A DNA stretch of 64,000 nt from Aquirhabdus parva (GCF_003351745.1 NZ_CP031222.1:2896207-2960206), one strand, 5' to 3'; positions 28,514 to 36,878 are shown, numbered from the stretch's first letter. Notes: a model not told the origin generated them from the letters alone. Translations and numbers: made by a program.

Positions 28514-29023
28514 TTAAGTCATGGCTATGCTTTCTGGACGCTTCAGCGCCTTAAAAATCTGCGCAGCTATCCCACCCCATAATAAACCACAAACCATGCC
28601 CGACACGCCACCATAAATCAGGGGAGAAATATCCGTCTTTTGCAAGGTGCATTGCACAACATACACCGCCACTGCAAACTTACTCAGGAAAGCCAGCAGT
28701 GAAATCAGCAGCATACGGACTGTGCCCGGGCGGTGGATATGTCGGGTATGTGCATCATAGCGATAACCTTGCAAACCCTTAAATATCGCACCCCCTAAAG
28801 CCAGACCCACGATCAAGCCTAAGACTAGCCAGATCTCAAGTGCGAGTGCAACATGCCCGTATTTTGATAGCCCGATCCCCGCCCAGAGGGTAAAGCCCAC
28901 GGGTAATATCAGCATGCCGGACAGTGGCATACTATTGGGACGCATGGCTTTCACACCGCGAATCACTAGAAATAATAAAATCAACCAGACCCAAAACGGC
29001 GTCATCACTAAAATCGTGCTCAT
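28514..29023 (-). CDS. Membrane protein, DUF6622-like
   Basis: A 169-residue integral membrane protein with about five hydrophobic segments (TPFWVWLILLFLVIRGVKAM first). The RGVKAMRP motif after helix 1 and the YRYDAHTRHIHRPGT loop resemble DUF6622 proteins, small inner-membrane proteins of unknown function. Another segment carries GGVSGMVCGLLWGG. No transport motif is visible. It is 37 bp upstream of the hypothetical gene at 28027 on the same strand. Confidence 0.8.
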   Translation of the reverse strand: MSTILVMTPFWVWLILLFLVIRGVKAMRPNSMPLSGMLILPVGFTLWAGIGLSKYGHVALALEIWLVLGLIVGLALGGAIFKGLQGYRYDAHTRHIHRPGTVRMLLISLLAFLSKFAVAVYVVQCTLQKTDISPLIYGGVSGMVCGLLWGGIAAQIFKALKRPESIAMT

Positions 29024-29186
29024 GGTTTATCCTTCCCGATCAATTTGGATACTTAGAAATGAGATTTAAAAATTAAAGATGCGTGTGTACACCGCGCGCT
29101 ATTTCATGCGCACGCAAGGTGACTCAATCAAAATTGGATAAAAGATCGATCAGCGGATTCTCATTTAGGTGGAATCCGCAATGTGT

Positions 29187-29687
29187 TTACAGCGACCTGC
29201 CGAGCCTTTTCTCCACCTGTTTCTTTTCCCACTTGGCATCGAAGAAAGGAAACAACATAAAGACACGTGCAGCGTGGAAGAGGATTGCAACGCCCCACCA
29301 CAAGGCGACCCAGAGCACCCACAACACATGAGGATTGGTCACAAAATTGATCACAGCAAGCATACTGATGACCAATACATAGCGGATGAGATGCAGATAA
29401 AAACGTTTTAGGTCCTGAACATGGCGAAAAGCCAGTTCTTCATCAAGGCTTACGCCTCGGTTAAGCGCATGCTGTGTTTCTTGCGCATGAGATGGATCAG
29501 ACATAGTGTCCTCCGTATGGATGGATGAAAAGTCAATTTCAAAAACGGCTGCAAGTGACTTTAAAGACTCGGTACTGGCAGTTTGACCTTGCTCAATGCG
29601 CTGAATCGTCCGAACACTAAGTCCAGAGAGTTCAGCCAACTGTTGCTGAGACCAACCGCGTTGTAATCTGAGTTTTTGGATAAGCAT
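29187..29687 (-). CDS. XRE-family regulator fused to a 2TM membrane domain
   Basis: Residues 1-65 are a Cro/C1-type helix-turn-helix (RGWSQQQLAELSGLSVRTIQ, then RIEQGQTAS). Residues 85-166 form a 2TM domain: the pattern AFRHVQDLKRFYLHLIRY, two hydrophobic helices, and the amphipathic FDAKWEKKQVEKRLG. The combination predicts a membrane-tethered DNA-binding protein, with the helix-turn-helix in the cytoplasm. The regulated gene is not evident; self-regulation is likely because a nested inverted repeat lies 77 bp upstream at 29764-29805. The 2TM family is common as a stand-alone domain. Confidence 0.88.
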   Translation of the reverse strand: MLIQKLRLQRGWSQQQLAELSGLSVRTIQRIEQGQTASTESLKSLAAVFEIDFSSIHTEDTMSDPSHAQETQHALNRGVSLDEELAFRHVQDLKRFYLHLIRYVLVISMLAVINFVTNPHVLWVLWVALWWGVAILFHAARVFMLFPFFDAKWEKKQVEKRLGRSL

Positions 29688-29763
29688 GATTGCCCCCTAA
29701 GTTCACTTGTACTGACTTTCACCCATTCCGGTGGATTTGACCACGACAGCCACCTGACTTTTA

Positions 29764-29805
29764 CCTGACAGCGTCACGTCATCTCCGTGACTTCACACTG
29801 TCAGG
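29764..29805. promoter_or_regulatory. Nested inverted repeat upstream of the XRE-2TM gene
   Basis: The outer arms CCTGACAG/CTGTCAGG and inner arms GTCACG/CGTGAC nest around a 7-base centre. Immediately left lie two more TGAC-containing repeats (CACCTGACTTTTACCTGAC). A regulator operator or a leader hairpin are both possible. Confidence 0.45.
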
Positions 29806-29875
29806 CTTGTCATTGTTATGTTTTATCACTCCCTCTATCGATTAACAATCCATTTAGAAAATATCTCATCCCCCC

Positions 29876-30409
29876 TTATGCCGCTTTCCATTTCTCCAGA
29901 AACGCGGTGATATTCGCGATGCTATAGGACTTACCGTCTTCAAGATCACTGGTATCGTGCGAATGCAATAATTTGCCATCTTGATCCAAAACAAAAATAT
30001 GCGGGTAGCCTGCGACTTTGGGGAACTGGGCAAGGAAGGCTTTGTTCTCATTTTCATCACTGAAATTGACATGAACCAACACGAAGTTCTTATCGCGTAA
30101 TGCAGTCAATTCAGGATGACTGACAAAGATGCCTTCCAGACGACGACACCAGATGCACCAGTCGCCACCGACTTCAACCAGAATATGCTTATTGCCTTTC
30201 TTGGCATCCGCAATGGCCTGTGCTAAATCCTTGGACGGATCAGCCTTAATATCATAGATATGAGAGTCAACTTTGGCAGACTCGTGCTTCTTCACTGGCG
30301 CAGCGGTGGTATCAGCTGCGGCGCTCGCCGTCGTGGCAGGCGGGACATCAGCAAACGCCAATGCAGGGATGATGAGACTCAGCGCAAAACCATAAGATAA
30401 ATATTTCAT
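29876..30409 (-). CDS. Exported thioredoxin-family protein
   Basis: Residues 1-20 form a signal peptide (SYGFALSLIIPALAFA). A low-complexity Ala/Thr linker follows, then a thioredoxin fold with the CxxC motif in GGDWCIWCRRLEGIF, a cis-proline region VAGYPHIFVLD, and a helical end. The active-site dipeptide IW resembles the DsbD C-terminal/thioredoxin_7 group (family name DUF255-like), which reduces periplasmic disulfides. It lies 55 bp downstream of a free-standing DsbD N-terminal-like protein; the two together cover the two soluble ends of DsbD without the membrane part. Confidence 0.9.
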   Translation of the reverse strand: MKYLSYGFALSLIIPALAFADVPPATTASAAADTTAAPVKKHESAKVDSHIYDIKADPSKDLAQAIADAKKGNKHILVEVGGDWCIWCRRLEGIFVSHPELTALRDKNFVLVHVNFSDENENKAFLAQFPKVAGYPHIFVLDQDGKLLHSHDTSDLEDGKSYSIANITAFLEKWKAA

Positions 30410-30464
30410 GCATGTTCTTCCAATATCAGGAGAGGATCAATTAAAGGGAGCGCTACTGCTTAAC

Positions 30465-31022
30465 TCAGTGTGCGGCCAAGTGAGTCAAGGTGATCGGCAC
30501 GGCTTTGGCAGTCACAGGTGCCGTACATTGCCCTTGTGGACTACACGTCATATAGCTGACCAAAACGTTATCGGTTAGTTTGCCACTGGCTGCTGCCGGT
30601 AAGGTGATCGGCAGACGCAAGGTCACAGGACCGTTGGGGTAGATTAGCAGTGGATCTTTGGCTTCAGGGATCACTTCCTTTAAGGTCGGGGCACTGTCGG
30701 TCAGTACACCTCGTGCCTTGATGGGTGAGTTTGCGGCAAGCTCGATCAAGGTCGGACGCCCAATGCCTTCTATTCCTTTACGCGGTAAGTCTTTGCTATA
30801 CAGGTGATAGCCTTTTTGCAACGGCGTGAACTGCGCGACCAAGGTGGCTTGATGCTTCTGATCATATTCAACCGTAATCACTACCTTGGCTTCGTTTTCT
30901 TCAAAAGAAGCCAATGGTGTGGCAGGTGCCTTGGCATGGACCGAGACATTAAATCCAAGCAGCCCAATCAGGAGGGATTGAGCAGTCTTAACGGAAAAAT
31001 TGGATGCTAAAGATTTTGACAT
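30465..31022 (-). CDS. Exported DsbD N-terminal-like (DsbC/DsbE-reducing) domain protein
   Basis: A 185-residue protein with a signal peptide (SLLIGLLGFNVSVHA). The mature part resembles the immunoglobulin-like N-terminal domain of DsbD: KGYHLYSKDLPRKG and the cysteine pair in SYMTCSPQGQCTAPV, which aligns with the conserved pair that passes electrons to periplasmic partners. It lacks the eight-helix membrane domain and the C-terminal thioredoxin of DsbD. I use the ATG at 31022; a TTG 12 bases upstream is possible. Its neighbour encodes the missing thioredoxin, so the pair may work together; the electron donor is not in view. Confidence 0.82.
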   Translation of the reverse strand: MSKSLASNFSVKTAQSLLIGLLGFNVSVHAKAPATPLASFEENEAKVVITVEYDQKHQATLVAQFTPLQKGYHLYSKDLPRKGIEGIGRPTLIELAANSPIKARGVLTDSAPTLKEVIPEAKDPLLIYPNGPVTLRLPITLPAAASGKLTDNVLVSYMTCSPQGQCTAPVTAKAVPITLTHLAAH

Positions 31023-31162
31023 GATGGGAAGCAATGTAAGGACAAGATGAAGTTGAATCTCTCATCCTACAAGCATTCCCGCAAGTCATTTTGCGTTTTT
31101 ATTGATAAGCTTTTTACTTTCAGTCCTAAATCCTGACCAGTAGGATGATATTGCAATGAATT

Positions 31163-31723
31163 TTAGATAGCATCCTGACGACGGACCACACCCGTTACCC
31201 GCCAGATCGCCCACTCTAAGCCTACCCAAAAGTTAAGTTTTTCAAGCATTGGGTTCATCACGTTGGTGATCACACAGTAGTCGGTGTTCTTCAAGCCACT
31301 GTGGTGTTTGGCATGTTGACGCACGCCTTGCAGGATTTTCCAGTCTTGCAATTTGCTCACCAGTGCAGGACGTTCCATACGGTTTTGGTGTGACCATTTA
31401 TGGATCTGGTTGCCATTGATACTCAGCACCATGAGCAGGATCAACCAAACGCTGATCTCTCCAAAAGCAAACCATGATACGGCAAGCACCACCAAACCAA
31501 TCGCAATCAGGTCATAAGAACTCTGCCACCAGTTCTTCTTTAGGAAGTCACGCGGCTTCTCATGATGCAATAAATTCTCCCGGGCAATACCACCAACAAA
31601 ACGCATCTCAGGACGTGCATAGGCATCTTCCAGCCAATGGACAAAGCCCGTAATAAAATCTGCCAATAGAACAATCAATAATGTTTTCAAAACTATAGAT
31701 GTAATTACTATCGCCGTTACCAT
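31163..31723 (-). CDS. CarF/TMEM189-type plasmanylethanolamine desaturase homologue
   Basis: A membrane protein of 186 residues of the lipid-desaturase family that includes Myxococcus CarF and animal PEDS1 (TMEM189). These convert plasmanyl to plasmenyl lipids by making the vinyl-ether bond. The family's histidine clusters are present: GFVHWLEDAYARP, NLLHHEKPRDF, NQIHKWSHQNRM and QHAKHHSGLKNTDYCVITN, followed by NPMLEKLNFW. These histidines bind the di-iron centre by family precedent. Four hydrophobic segments are visible. No other ether-lipid gene is in the window. The upstream neighbour is a divergent XRE regulator, which may control it. Confidence 0.85.
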   Translation of the reverse strand: MVTAIVITSIVLKTLLIVLLADFITGFVHWLEDAYARPEMRFVGGIARENLLHHEKPRDFLKKNWWQSSYDLIAIGLVVLAVSWFAFGEISVWLILLMVLSINGNQIHKWSHQNRMERPALVSKLQDWKILQGVRQHAKHHSGLKNTDYCVITNVMNPMLEKLNFWVGLEWAIWRVTGVVRRQDAI

Positions 31724-31816
31724 GATCAGTTGCTCCCATCAGAGCCGCCATGGCTCTGGATGACTTGAGCATAGTGAACGCAATTTATGCACACAATACC
31801 GACATATCAAGGTACT

Positions 31817-31869
31817 ATATATCGATACCATGCGCATTATCTGATGATGCGAATGGCGCATATATCGAT
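31817..31869. promoter_or_regulatory. Repeated ATATATCGAT boxes between carF-like and XRE genes
   Basis: ATATATCGAT occurs at 31817-31826 and 31860-31869, 43 bp apart, or about four helical turns. GCGCAT-containing inverted repeats lie between them. A partial third copy (ACATATCAA) is at 31802. Binding by the adjacent XRE protein is plausible. Confidence 0.45.
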
Positions 31870-31892
31870 GTCAAATTGTTACCGAGTTGATC

Positions 31893-32654
31893 ATGTCCAA
31901 TACTGATTTACTGATTACTACCTTAAAACGCGTGCTGAAATCACGCGGGAAAACTTATGGTGAATTGGCCGAAGCACTGCACTTGAGTGAGGCGAGTGTT
32001 AAACGGTTATTTTCGGACAAGACCTTTACCTTGCAGCGTCTGGATGATATCTGCCAGTGGCTTGAGCTCGATTTCTTTGAGCTGGCACGGATTGCGCGCG
32101 GTGAATCGATGGCGGTCACAGAGATGACGGTTGATCAAGAGCAGATCCTTGCCAATGACTTACAGCTTTTGGGGATCTTTTATTTAGTACGCAACAACTG
32201 GCAGCTCGGCGACATTGTGCGTGACTATGACATCACGGAGCCTGAGTGTATTCGCCTCTTGATCAAGCTGGATCGTGCAGGCTTGATTGAACTCTTACCG
32301 GATAATCGTATTCGTCTGCGCGTTTCACGCCAAGTAAAACACCAAGCCTATGGTCCAATCCGCCTACAACATGGCGAAATGATGACCAATAACTTTCTTG
32401 GAGTGCGCTTTGATGAGCATGGCGGTTACTTTGAGTTTGTTGGCGGGGATCTATCCCCCGCCTCTGCTCTGATCATTCAGCGTAAACTGGATCGCCTTGC
32501 GGCAGAGTTTCATGAGCTGTCAGCACTGGATATCAACCTCCCCACACAGGACCGCACCTTGTATGGCCTAGCCTTTGGTATCCGTCCGTGGAATACGGCA
32601 GAGGAAATGTGTGGACTAAAGAGACGCACGAGCCGAGCTAAGTCCTCTTCATGA
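31893..32654 (+). CDS. XRE-family transcriptional regulator
   Basis: Residues 5-65 form a helix-turn-helix of the Cro/C1 type (GKTYGELAEALHLSEASVKR with LFSDKTFTLQRLDDICQWLE). The rest, to residue 253, has a winged-helix-like stretch LIKLDRAGLIELLPDNRIRL and a C-terminal helix with RKLDRLAAEFHEL, which together look like a sensory or dimerisation part. The ATG at 31893 is chosen over the TTG at 31887. It is divergent from the CarF-like gene, with paired ATATATCGAT boxes between, so it likely controls one or both. The inducer is not known. Confidence 0.9.
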   Translation: MSNTDLLITTLKRVLKSRGKTYGELAEALHLSEASVKRLFSDKTFTLQRLDDICQWLELDFFELARIARGESMAVTEMTVDQEQILANDLQLLGIFYLVRNNWQLGDIVRDYDITEPECIRLLIKLDRAGLIELLPDNRIRLRVSRQVKHQAYGPIRLQHGEMMTNNFLGVRFDEHGGYFEFVGGDLSPASALIIQRKLDRLAAEFHELSALDINLPTQDRTLYGLAFGIRPWNTAEEMCGLKRRTSRAKSSS

Positions 32655-32805
32655 CGAGATAATTCGACATAAGCGGTCCATCGATAAGTGATCGAAGGCA
32701 CAGCGAATCAATCATGCGACAATCTGGGTCAAATCGCTTGTTTTATGGGCTTAAAATCTGTATCCTATGCAGTCCATTTTACCGTATACAAAGAGCGAGT
32801 TCAGC

Positions 32806-33078
32806 ATGGCACGCGTGACTGTAGAAGATTGCCTAGGTGCAGTTGATAATCGTTTTGAATTGGTTTTAGTTGCTGCGAAGCGCGCACGTCAACTCGCTCG
32901 CGGTACCGCTGAGCCGACATTGGCTTGGGAAAACGACAAACCAACCGTGATGGCACTGCGTGAAATCGCTGCTGGTCACGTGACCAAAGACATCCTGAAA
33001 ATGAAAGATGAGCCAGCACCGGTGTCAAACCTGGATGCGGTGATGTCTTCAATTTCATTGAATGACTTCACGTTCTAA
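32806..33078 (+). CDS. rpoZ: DNA-directed RNA polymerase omega subunit
   Basis: The omega subunit stabilises RNA polymerase by binding the beta-prime subunit and forms part of one ppGpp site. The 90-residue protein starts [20 protein letters not shown] and has the [19 protein letters not shown] stretch usual in omega. The ATG at 32806 is chosen over an upstream start that would add 13 residues. A terminator follows at once, so it is monocistronic here. In Acinetobacter-like and enteric genomes spoT usually follows rpoZ; in this window an AT-rich cassette lies there instead. Confidence 0.96.
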   Translation: MARVTVEDCLGAVDNRFELVLVAAKRARQLARGTAEPTLAWENDKPTVMALREIAAGHVTKDILKMKDEPAPVSNLDAVMSSISLNDFTF

Positions 33079-33105
33079 TCTTTAGAATGCCGGCATTAGC
33101 CAAAT

Positions 33106-33137
33106 AAAAAATCCCGCATGTATTGCGGGATTTTTTT
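33106..33137 (+). terminator. Rho-independent terminator after rpoZ
   Basis: ATCCCGCA and TGCGGGAT form an 8-bp stem with a 5-nt loop, with As before and seven Ts after. It marks the left boundary of the AT-rich cassette. Confidence 0.92.
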
Positions 33138-33301
33138 ATGGTCATATCTTTAAATATAAAATAAACCAGTAAACATTGAATAAGTCATATTTAAAATTAG
33201 TTGGTGAGATAGTTGGCATAACTTATACAGATACCTAAATGATAATTCTATGGTATAAATGATTTAGCAAGTTCTTACTTTATAGAGTCTACGGAGGGGT
33301 C
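33138..33301 (+). promoter_or_regulatory. AT-rich leader and likely promoter of the three-gene cassette
   Basis: Composition shifts sharply to A/T after the rpoZ terminator. TTGGCA at 33212-33217 followed by TAAATGATAAT is a possible promoter, and TATAAAT occurs near 33253. GGAGGGG at 33293-33299 is a strong ribosome site for the GTG at 33302. Confidence 0.35.
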
Positions 33302-34441
33302 GTGACTAGAGAGAACAAAATTATCAATAGTGGAATAGCTTCTACTGAAGGAATTGTTTATCAATTTTATATAGCACTATGGCAATGTTTTCAGCTTGAA
33401 ACAGGACAAAAACTCTGGATCGAAAAATTTGGAGATATTACTATTTCTGGCGAAGCTCAACTAGAAACTAAACATTACACTGATCCCTTAACAGATAGTC
33501 ACCCAAATTTCTGGAAAACTTTGAAGAATTGGTTGCACCCGACCTTTAATCACTCTCACTACAAAAAACTTATTTTAATTACGAATCAGTCATTTGGATC
33601 TAAAAGTACGCTAATTAACTGGAATAGTGCCGATGAAAAGACGCGTTTGAAAATTCTAGAAGATATACTCCTAGATTCAGAAAAAAGACATACTAATATC
33701 GAAGGATCGAAGTCACCTTCACAGAATTTAATTAATCAACGAACTATACTCAATAAGCAACAAGACAAGTTAAAAGAAATCATACCCAAAATATATATAT
33801 CTATAGAATATCCTGAGATGGATGAAATTTATAAAAGAATCTCCGATGTGCATGCAAGACTGATTCTTCAAGCAAAAAAAAATGATTTTTTTGAAGGTTT
33901 GATAGGTTATTTAATCACTCCATCAAAAATTAGTAATAGTTGGGAGATAACTTATGAAGGGTTCAATGAAAAAATAATTTCTTTAACTGAAGCTTATAAA
34001 AAGAACACTCAAGTTTTCCCATCCAAGTTTTTAATTGGTGAGGCCTCTGCTGACCAAATACAACAAAACTCCACCAAAAGATTTATAAAAAAAATATATC
34101 AAATAAATCACTTAGATGCGGTTTCTGATGCAATAACTCATTATCTAATAGCAAGTTTGACCGTATTGGAAGAATTCAAAAATTTTGAAGTTGATATGTC
34201 AAGCTATAACATCTATAAAAATAATCTCAAAGAAATACATAAAACTCAACATAGAAAAGCTAAAAGAAATTTGCTCGGAGATCCGATGATAGCATCACAG
34301 AACTTTTATGATGACCTGACTGGGGAAAACCCTTTGCCCTTCCCTGTTTTTAGAGATACTCCTATTGCATTTCGTAATGGTATATTTCATATATTGGCTG
34401 ATGATAAGTTGGGTAATTTTGAGTGGAGGTTATGGGATTGA
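33302..34441 (+). CDS. Putative nuclease effector of an ABC three-component (ABC-3C) system
   Basis: The 379-residue protein starts at a GTG with GGAGGGG just upstream. Residues 14-59 show GIVYQFYIALWQCF, then D45 in EKFGDITIS and E55-T-K57 in QLETKHY. This D...E-x-K arrangement fits a PD-(D/E)xK nuclease of the DUF4297/Cap4-like kind, an inference from motif only. The C-terminal part ends FRNGIFHILADDKLGNFEWRLWD, which resembles the conserved C-terminal domain of ABC-3C effectors. It is first of three overlapping A/T-rich genes. In predicted ABC-3C systems the effector acts on invader or host DNA when triggered by the ATPase; no activity has been shown here. Confidence 0.82.
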   Translation: MTRENKIINSGIASTEGIVYQFYIALWQCFQLETGQKLWIEKFGDITISGEAQLETKHYTDPLTDSHPNFWKTLKNWLHPTFNHSHYKKLILITNQSFGSKSTLINWNSADEKTRLKILEDILLDSEKRHTNIEGSKSPSQNLINQRTILNKQQDKLKEIIPKIYISIEYPEMDEIYKRISDVHARLILQAKKNDFFEGLIGYLITPSKISNSWEITYEGFNEKIISLTEAYKKNTQVFPSKFLIGEASADQIQQNSTKRFIKKIYQINHLDAVSDAITHYLIASLTVLEEFKNFEVDMSSYNIYKNNLKEIHKTQHRKAKRNLLGDPMIASQNFYDDLTGENPLPFPVFRDTPIAFRNGIFHILADDKLGNFEWRLWD

Positions 34442-34896
34442 CCAACGCTATAGAACATTTCGAAACACTTACAAGAAGTCCGCTAGTCTTAGCCAGAATC
34501 ATAAATGCATTTTTCCAGCATTTACCAAATAAAGATAAAAGCTTCTTATTAGGATATTTAGTGCTTCCTATAGTTTTACATCCTGCATCTCAAGATTTTT
34601 TACGAAAAGCACGAAAAACAAGCTCCATAAGAACATTTTGTAATAACAGAGAGCTACTTGCAGGGCTTCCCCAACGTATAAATGCAATGCGTGTTATTAC
34701 AAATCTTGCTATACAAAACTCACTAGACTGTGAACAACTCAAGCTCGGCCCAGATCTATCTTTGGACTTTATTGCTAATAAAAATCCAGAATCCATTCTA
34801 GAAAACCAACAAAAAGCTGCAAAAAATTTGGCTTTTATATTTGAACCTTATGATGTTCCTGCCATATATAAATTACTTGGAATTAAAGAGTTATGA
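34432..34896 (+). CDS. ABC-3C system middle component
   Basis: A small helical protein of about 154 residues. It begins GLTNAIEHFETLTRSPLVLA and contains SFLLGYLVLPIVLHPASQDF, the L-P-h-V-L-H core seen in proteins annotated as three-component ABC system middle components. They are thought to connect the effector to the ATPase. Three starts are possible: GTG at 34423, ATG at 34432, and TTG at 34438, which overlaps the upstream stop as TTGA and sits eight bases after GGAGG, the best spacing. It overlaps the next gene by ATGA, so all three genes are translationally coupled. Confidence 0.8.
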   Translation: MGLTNAIEHFETLTRSPLVLARIINAFFQHLPNKDKSFLLGYLVLPIVLHPASQDFLRKARKTSSIRTFCNNRELLAGLPQRINAMRVITNLAIQNSLDCEQLKLGPDLSLDFIANKNPESILENQQKAAKNLAFIFEPYDVPAIYKLLGIKEL

Positions 34897-36878
34897 ATTG
34901 TTTTATAAAATTTATAGGAATTGTTGATAAAGAAAATCAAACTCACTGCATCGAATTCTTCAAAGGACTGAATATTATTACTGGTAAGTCTACGACAGGT
35001 AAAAGCGCACTAATCGAAATATTTGACTATTGTTTTGGAAGTGAAGATTACACAGTACCAAAAGGTGGATTAATAACTCGAAGAACTGAAATTTATTTCA
35101 CAGCCCTGCAGTTTTCAAATTTTACACTTGTGCTTGCTAGGCGTGGCGAATCACAATCTTGCTTTATTAAAGAAATCTCAGATACCGATACTATAAAAAA
35201 CTTACCGTCTGTGGACATAGATTTCTTTGATAAAAAATACTTTATGCCATTAAAAGATTTTAAAAAAGAATTAGGAAGATATTTTGAAATAACGCTTACT
35301 TCGGTTGATGAATCTATCGAAAGACGCCTTTACAATGATAAAAGATCACCTACCCCATCAGTCAGAAGCTTTACTTCATTCATGCTTCAACACCAAAATT
35401 TGGTAGCGAATAAGCATGCAATTTTTTATAGATTCGATGAGAAACAGAAAAAAGATCAAGCAATTGAACATTTTAAAATATTTTTAGGAATTGCTGAGCA
35501 AGAATATTTTGTACTCTCACAAAGACTAGACGAAATCAATCAGCGCTTAAAACAAATTGAAATTGCATTACCTAAAAGAGCGGATGAAAAAGAACGTACT
35601 GAACGGCACATTTCAAAACTACTTAAAGAATATCAATCTATTAGTGGTGTTCAGCTCTTAGATTCAGATGCTGTTAGCATAGTGAGAAACCCACAGCGAA
35701 CACTAGACTTTATTGCAAATATTCCAATTCAAGTAGATGCTCTCAGCACAACATTTGAAAAACAAAGATTTTTACTTCAACAAGAACAATCTAGTACTCT
35801 TGCTAACTTGAGGGAACTACAACAAAAAAGTAATGCTTTATTAGCGTCGATTAATTATGCAGATAAATTCAAACTTTCAATCGAATCTATTGAGATACCA
35901 AGTTCAATTGACATTTCAGTTGCTACCTGCCCTTTTTGTTCATCCAAATCACATACTGTTGAACATGAGGTAAATCAACTTGAAAATGCTATTCATTGGC
36001 TTAATCAGGAACTTCGTTTAACACCATATATGCGCGAATCGTTTCATGAAGATAAAAAAAATATTGATAATCAAATCAATACAATAAAACTTAAATTGTC
36101 TTCCATTAATAATGCCATTAAAGCATTAGATCAACAAACCATTCATTTAGAAAAAAAAAGATCATTACCTGAACTTGCCACAAAAGCAAAACTTCACATT
36201 GAAATAATGTTGGAGGACTTAATTTCTCGTTCAACTTCAGACTTAGATATGGAGAAAGACAATCTAAATAGGGAAAAAAATATAGTCTTGACGAAACTCA
36301 AAAAGTTTAATGTTCAAGAAAAGCTAGAAGTGATTCAAGATCAAATAGTTGAATCAATGCGAGAAATTGGTAAAAATTTTGATTTTGAATATAAGCCTAT
36401 CAACTTGAAATTTTCATTAGAAACTTTCGATCTTTGGCACGAAGATATTGATGGTAATAGAATACTCTTACGAGCTATGGGAAGTGGCGCTAATTGGCTT
36501 TATTGCCACTTAACACTATTTTTAGCACTGCATAGAATATTTGCTATACATAACCGAATATGCAAAATACCGCCAATTCTTTTTTTAGATCAACCAACTC
36601 AAGTTTACTTTCCGACTTTTCTAAATGATCACGAGGAAGAATTCGATTCTAAAAAGCTCTCAGAGCTGATAGGTCGTCAAGGAGATGAAGACCTAAATGC
36701 TGTCGTTAAAATGTACAATGAACTAATTAGATTTTGCAAAGAAACTGAAGAGCTAACCAACGTTGAGCCTCAGATTATAGTCACAGACCATGCCGATCGG
36801 CTGGATCTTGGTAATGGAAATGTATTCGAATCATATGTTAGAGCACGTTGGCGAACCCGAGGTTTTATTGCTGAATAA
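34893..36878 (+). CDS. DUF3732-type SMC/Rad50-like ATPase of the ABC-3C system
   Basis: The 661-residue protein is an ABC ATPase with its head split by a coiled coil. Walker A is GKSTTGKS at residues 31-38. A Rad50-style zinc-hook motif CPFC lies at 346-349 between two coiled coils. The signature-like MGSGANWL is at 529-536, Walker B ends FLDQPTQVYFP with D566, and the H-loop VTDH is at 630-633. The residue after the Walker B Asp is Gln (567) instead of the usual catalytic Glu; DQP is common in the DUF3732 family as I know it. The protein probably binds DNA or a nucleic-acid signal and controls the nuclease. Composition is A/T-rich. Confidence 0.9.
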   Translation: MNCFIKFIGIVDKENQTHCIEFFKGLNIITGKSTTGKSALIEIFDYCFGSEDYTVPKGGLITRRTEIYFTALQFSNFTLVLARRGESQSCFIKEISDTDTIKNLPSVDIDFFDKKYFMPLKDFKKELGRYFEITLTSVDESIERRLYNDKRSPTPSVRSFTSFMLQHQNLVANKHAIFYRFDEKQKKDQAIEHFKIFLGIAEQEYFVLSQRLDEINQRLKQIEIALPKRADEKERTERHISKLLKEYQSISGVQLLDSDAVSIVRNPQRTLDFIANIPIQVDALSTTFEKQRFLLQQEQSSTLANLRELQQKSNALLASINYADKFKLSIESIEIPSSIDISVATCPFCSSKSHTVEHEVNQLENAIHWLNQELRLTPYMRESFHEDKKNIDNQINTIKLKLSSINNAIKALDQQTIHLEKKRSLPELATKAKLHIEIMLEDLISRSTSDLDMEKDNLNREKNIVLTKLKKFNVQEKLEVIQDQIVESMREIGKNFDFEYKPINLKFSLETFDLWHEDIDGNRILLRAMGSGANWLYCHLTLFLALHRIFAIHNRICKIPPILFLDQPTQVYFPTFLNDHEEEFDSKKLSELIGRQGDEDLNAVVKMYNELIRFCKETEELTNVEPQIIVTDHADRLDLGNGNVFESYVRARWRTRGFIAE

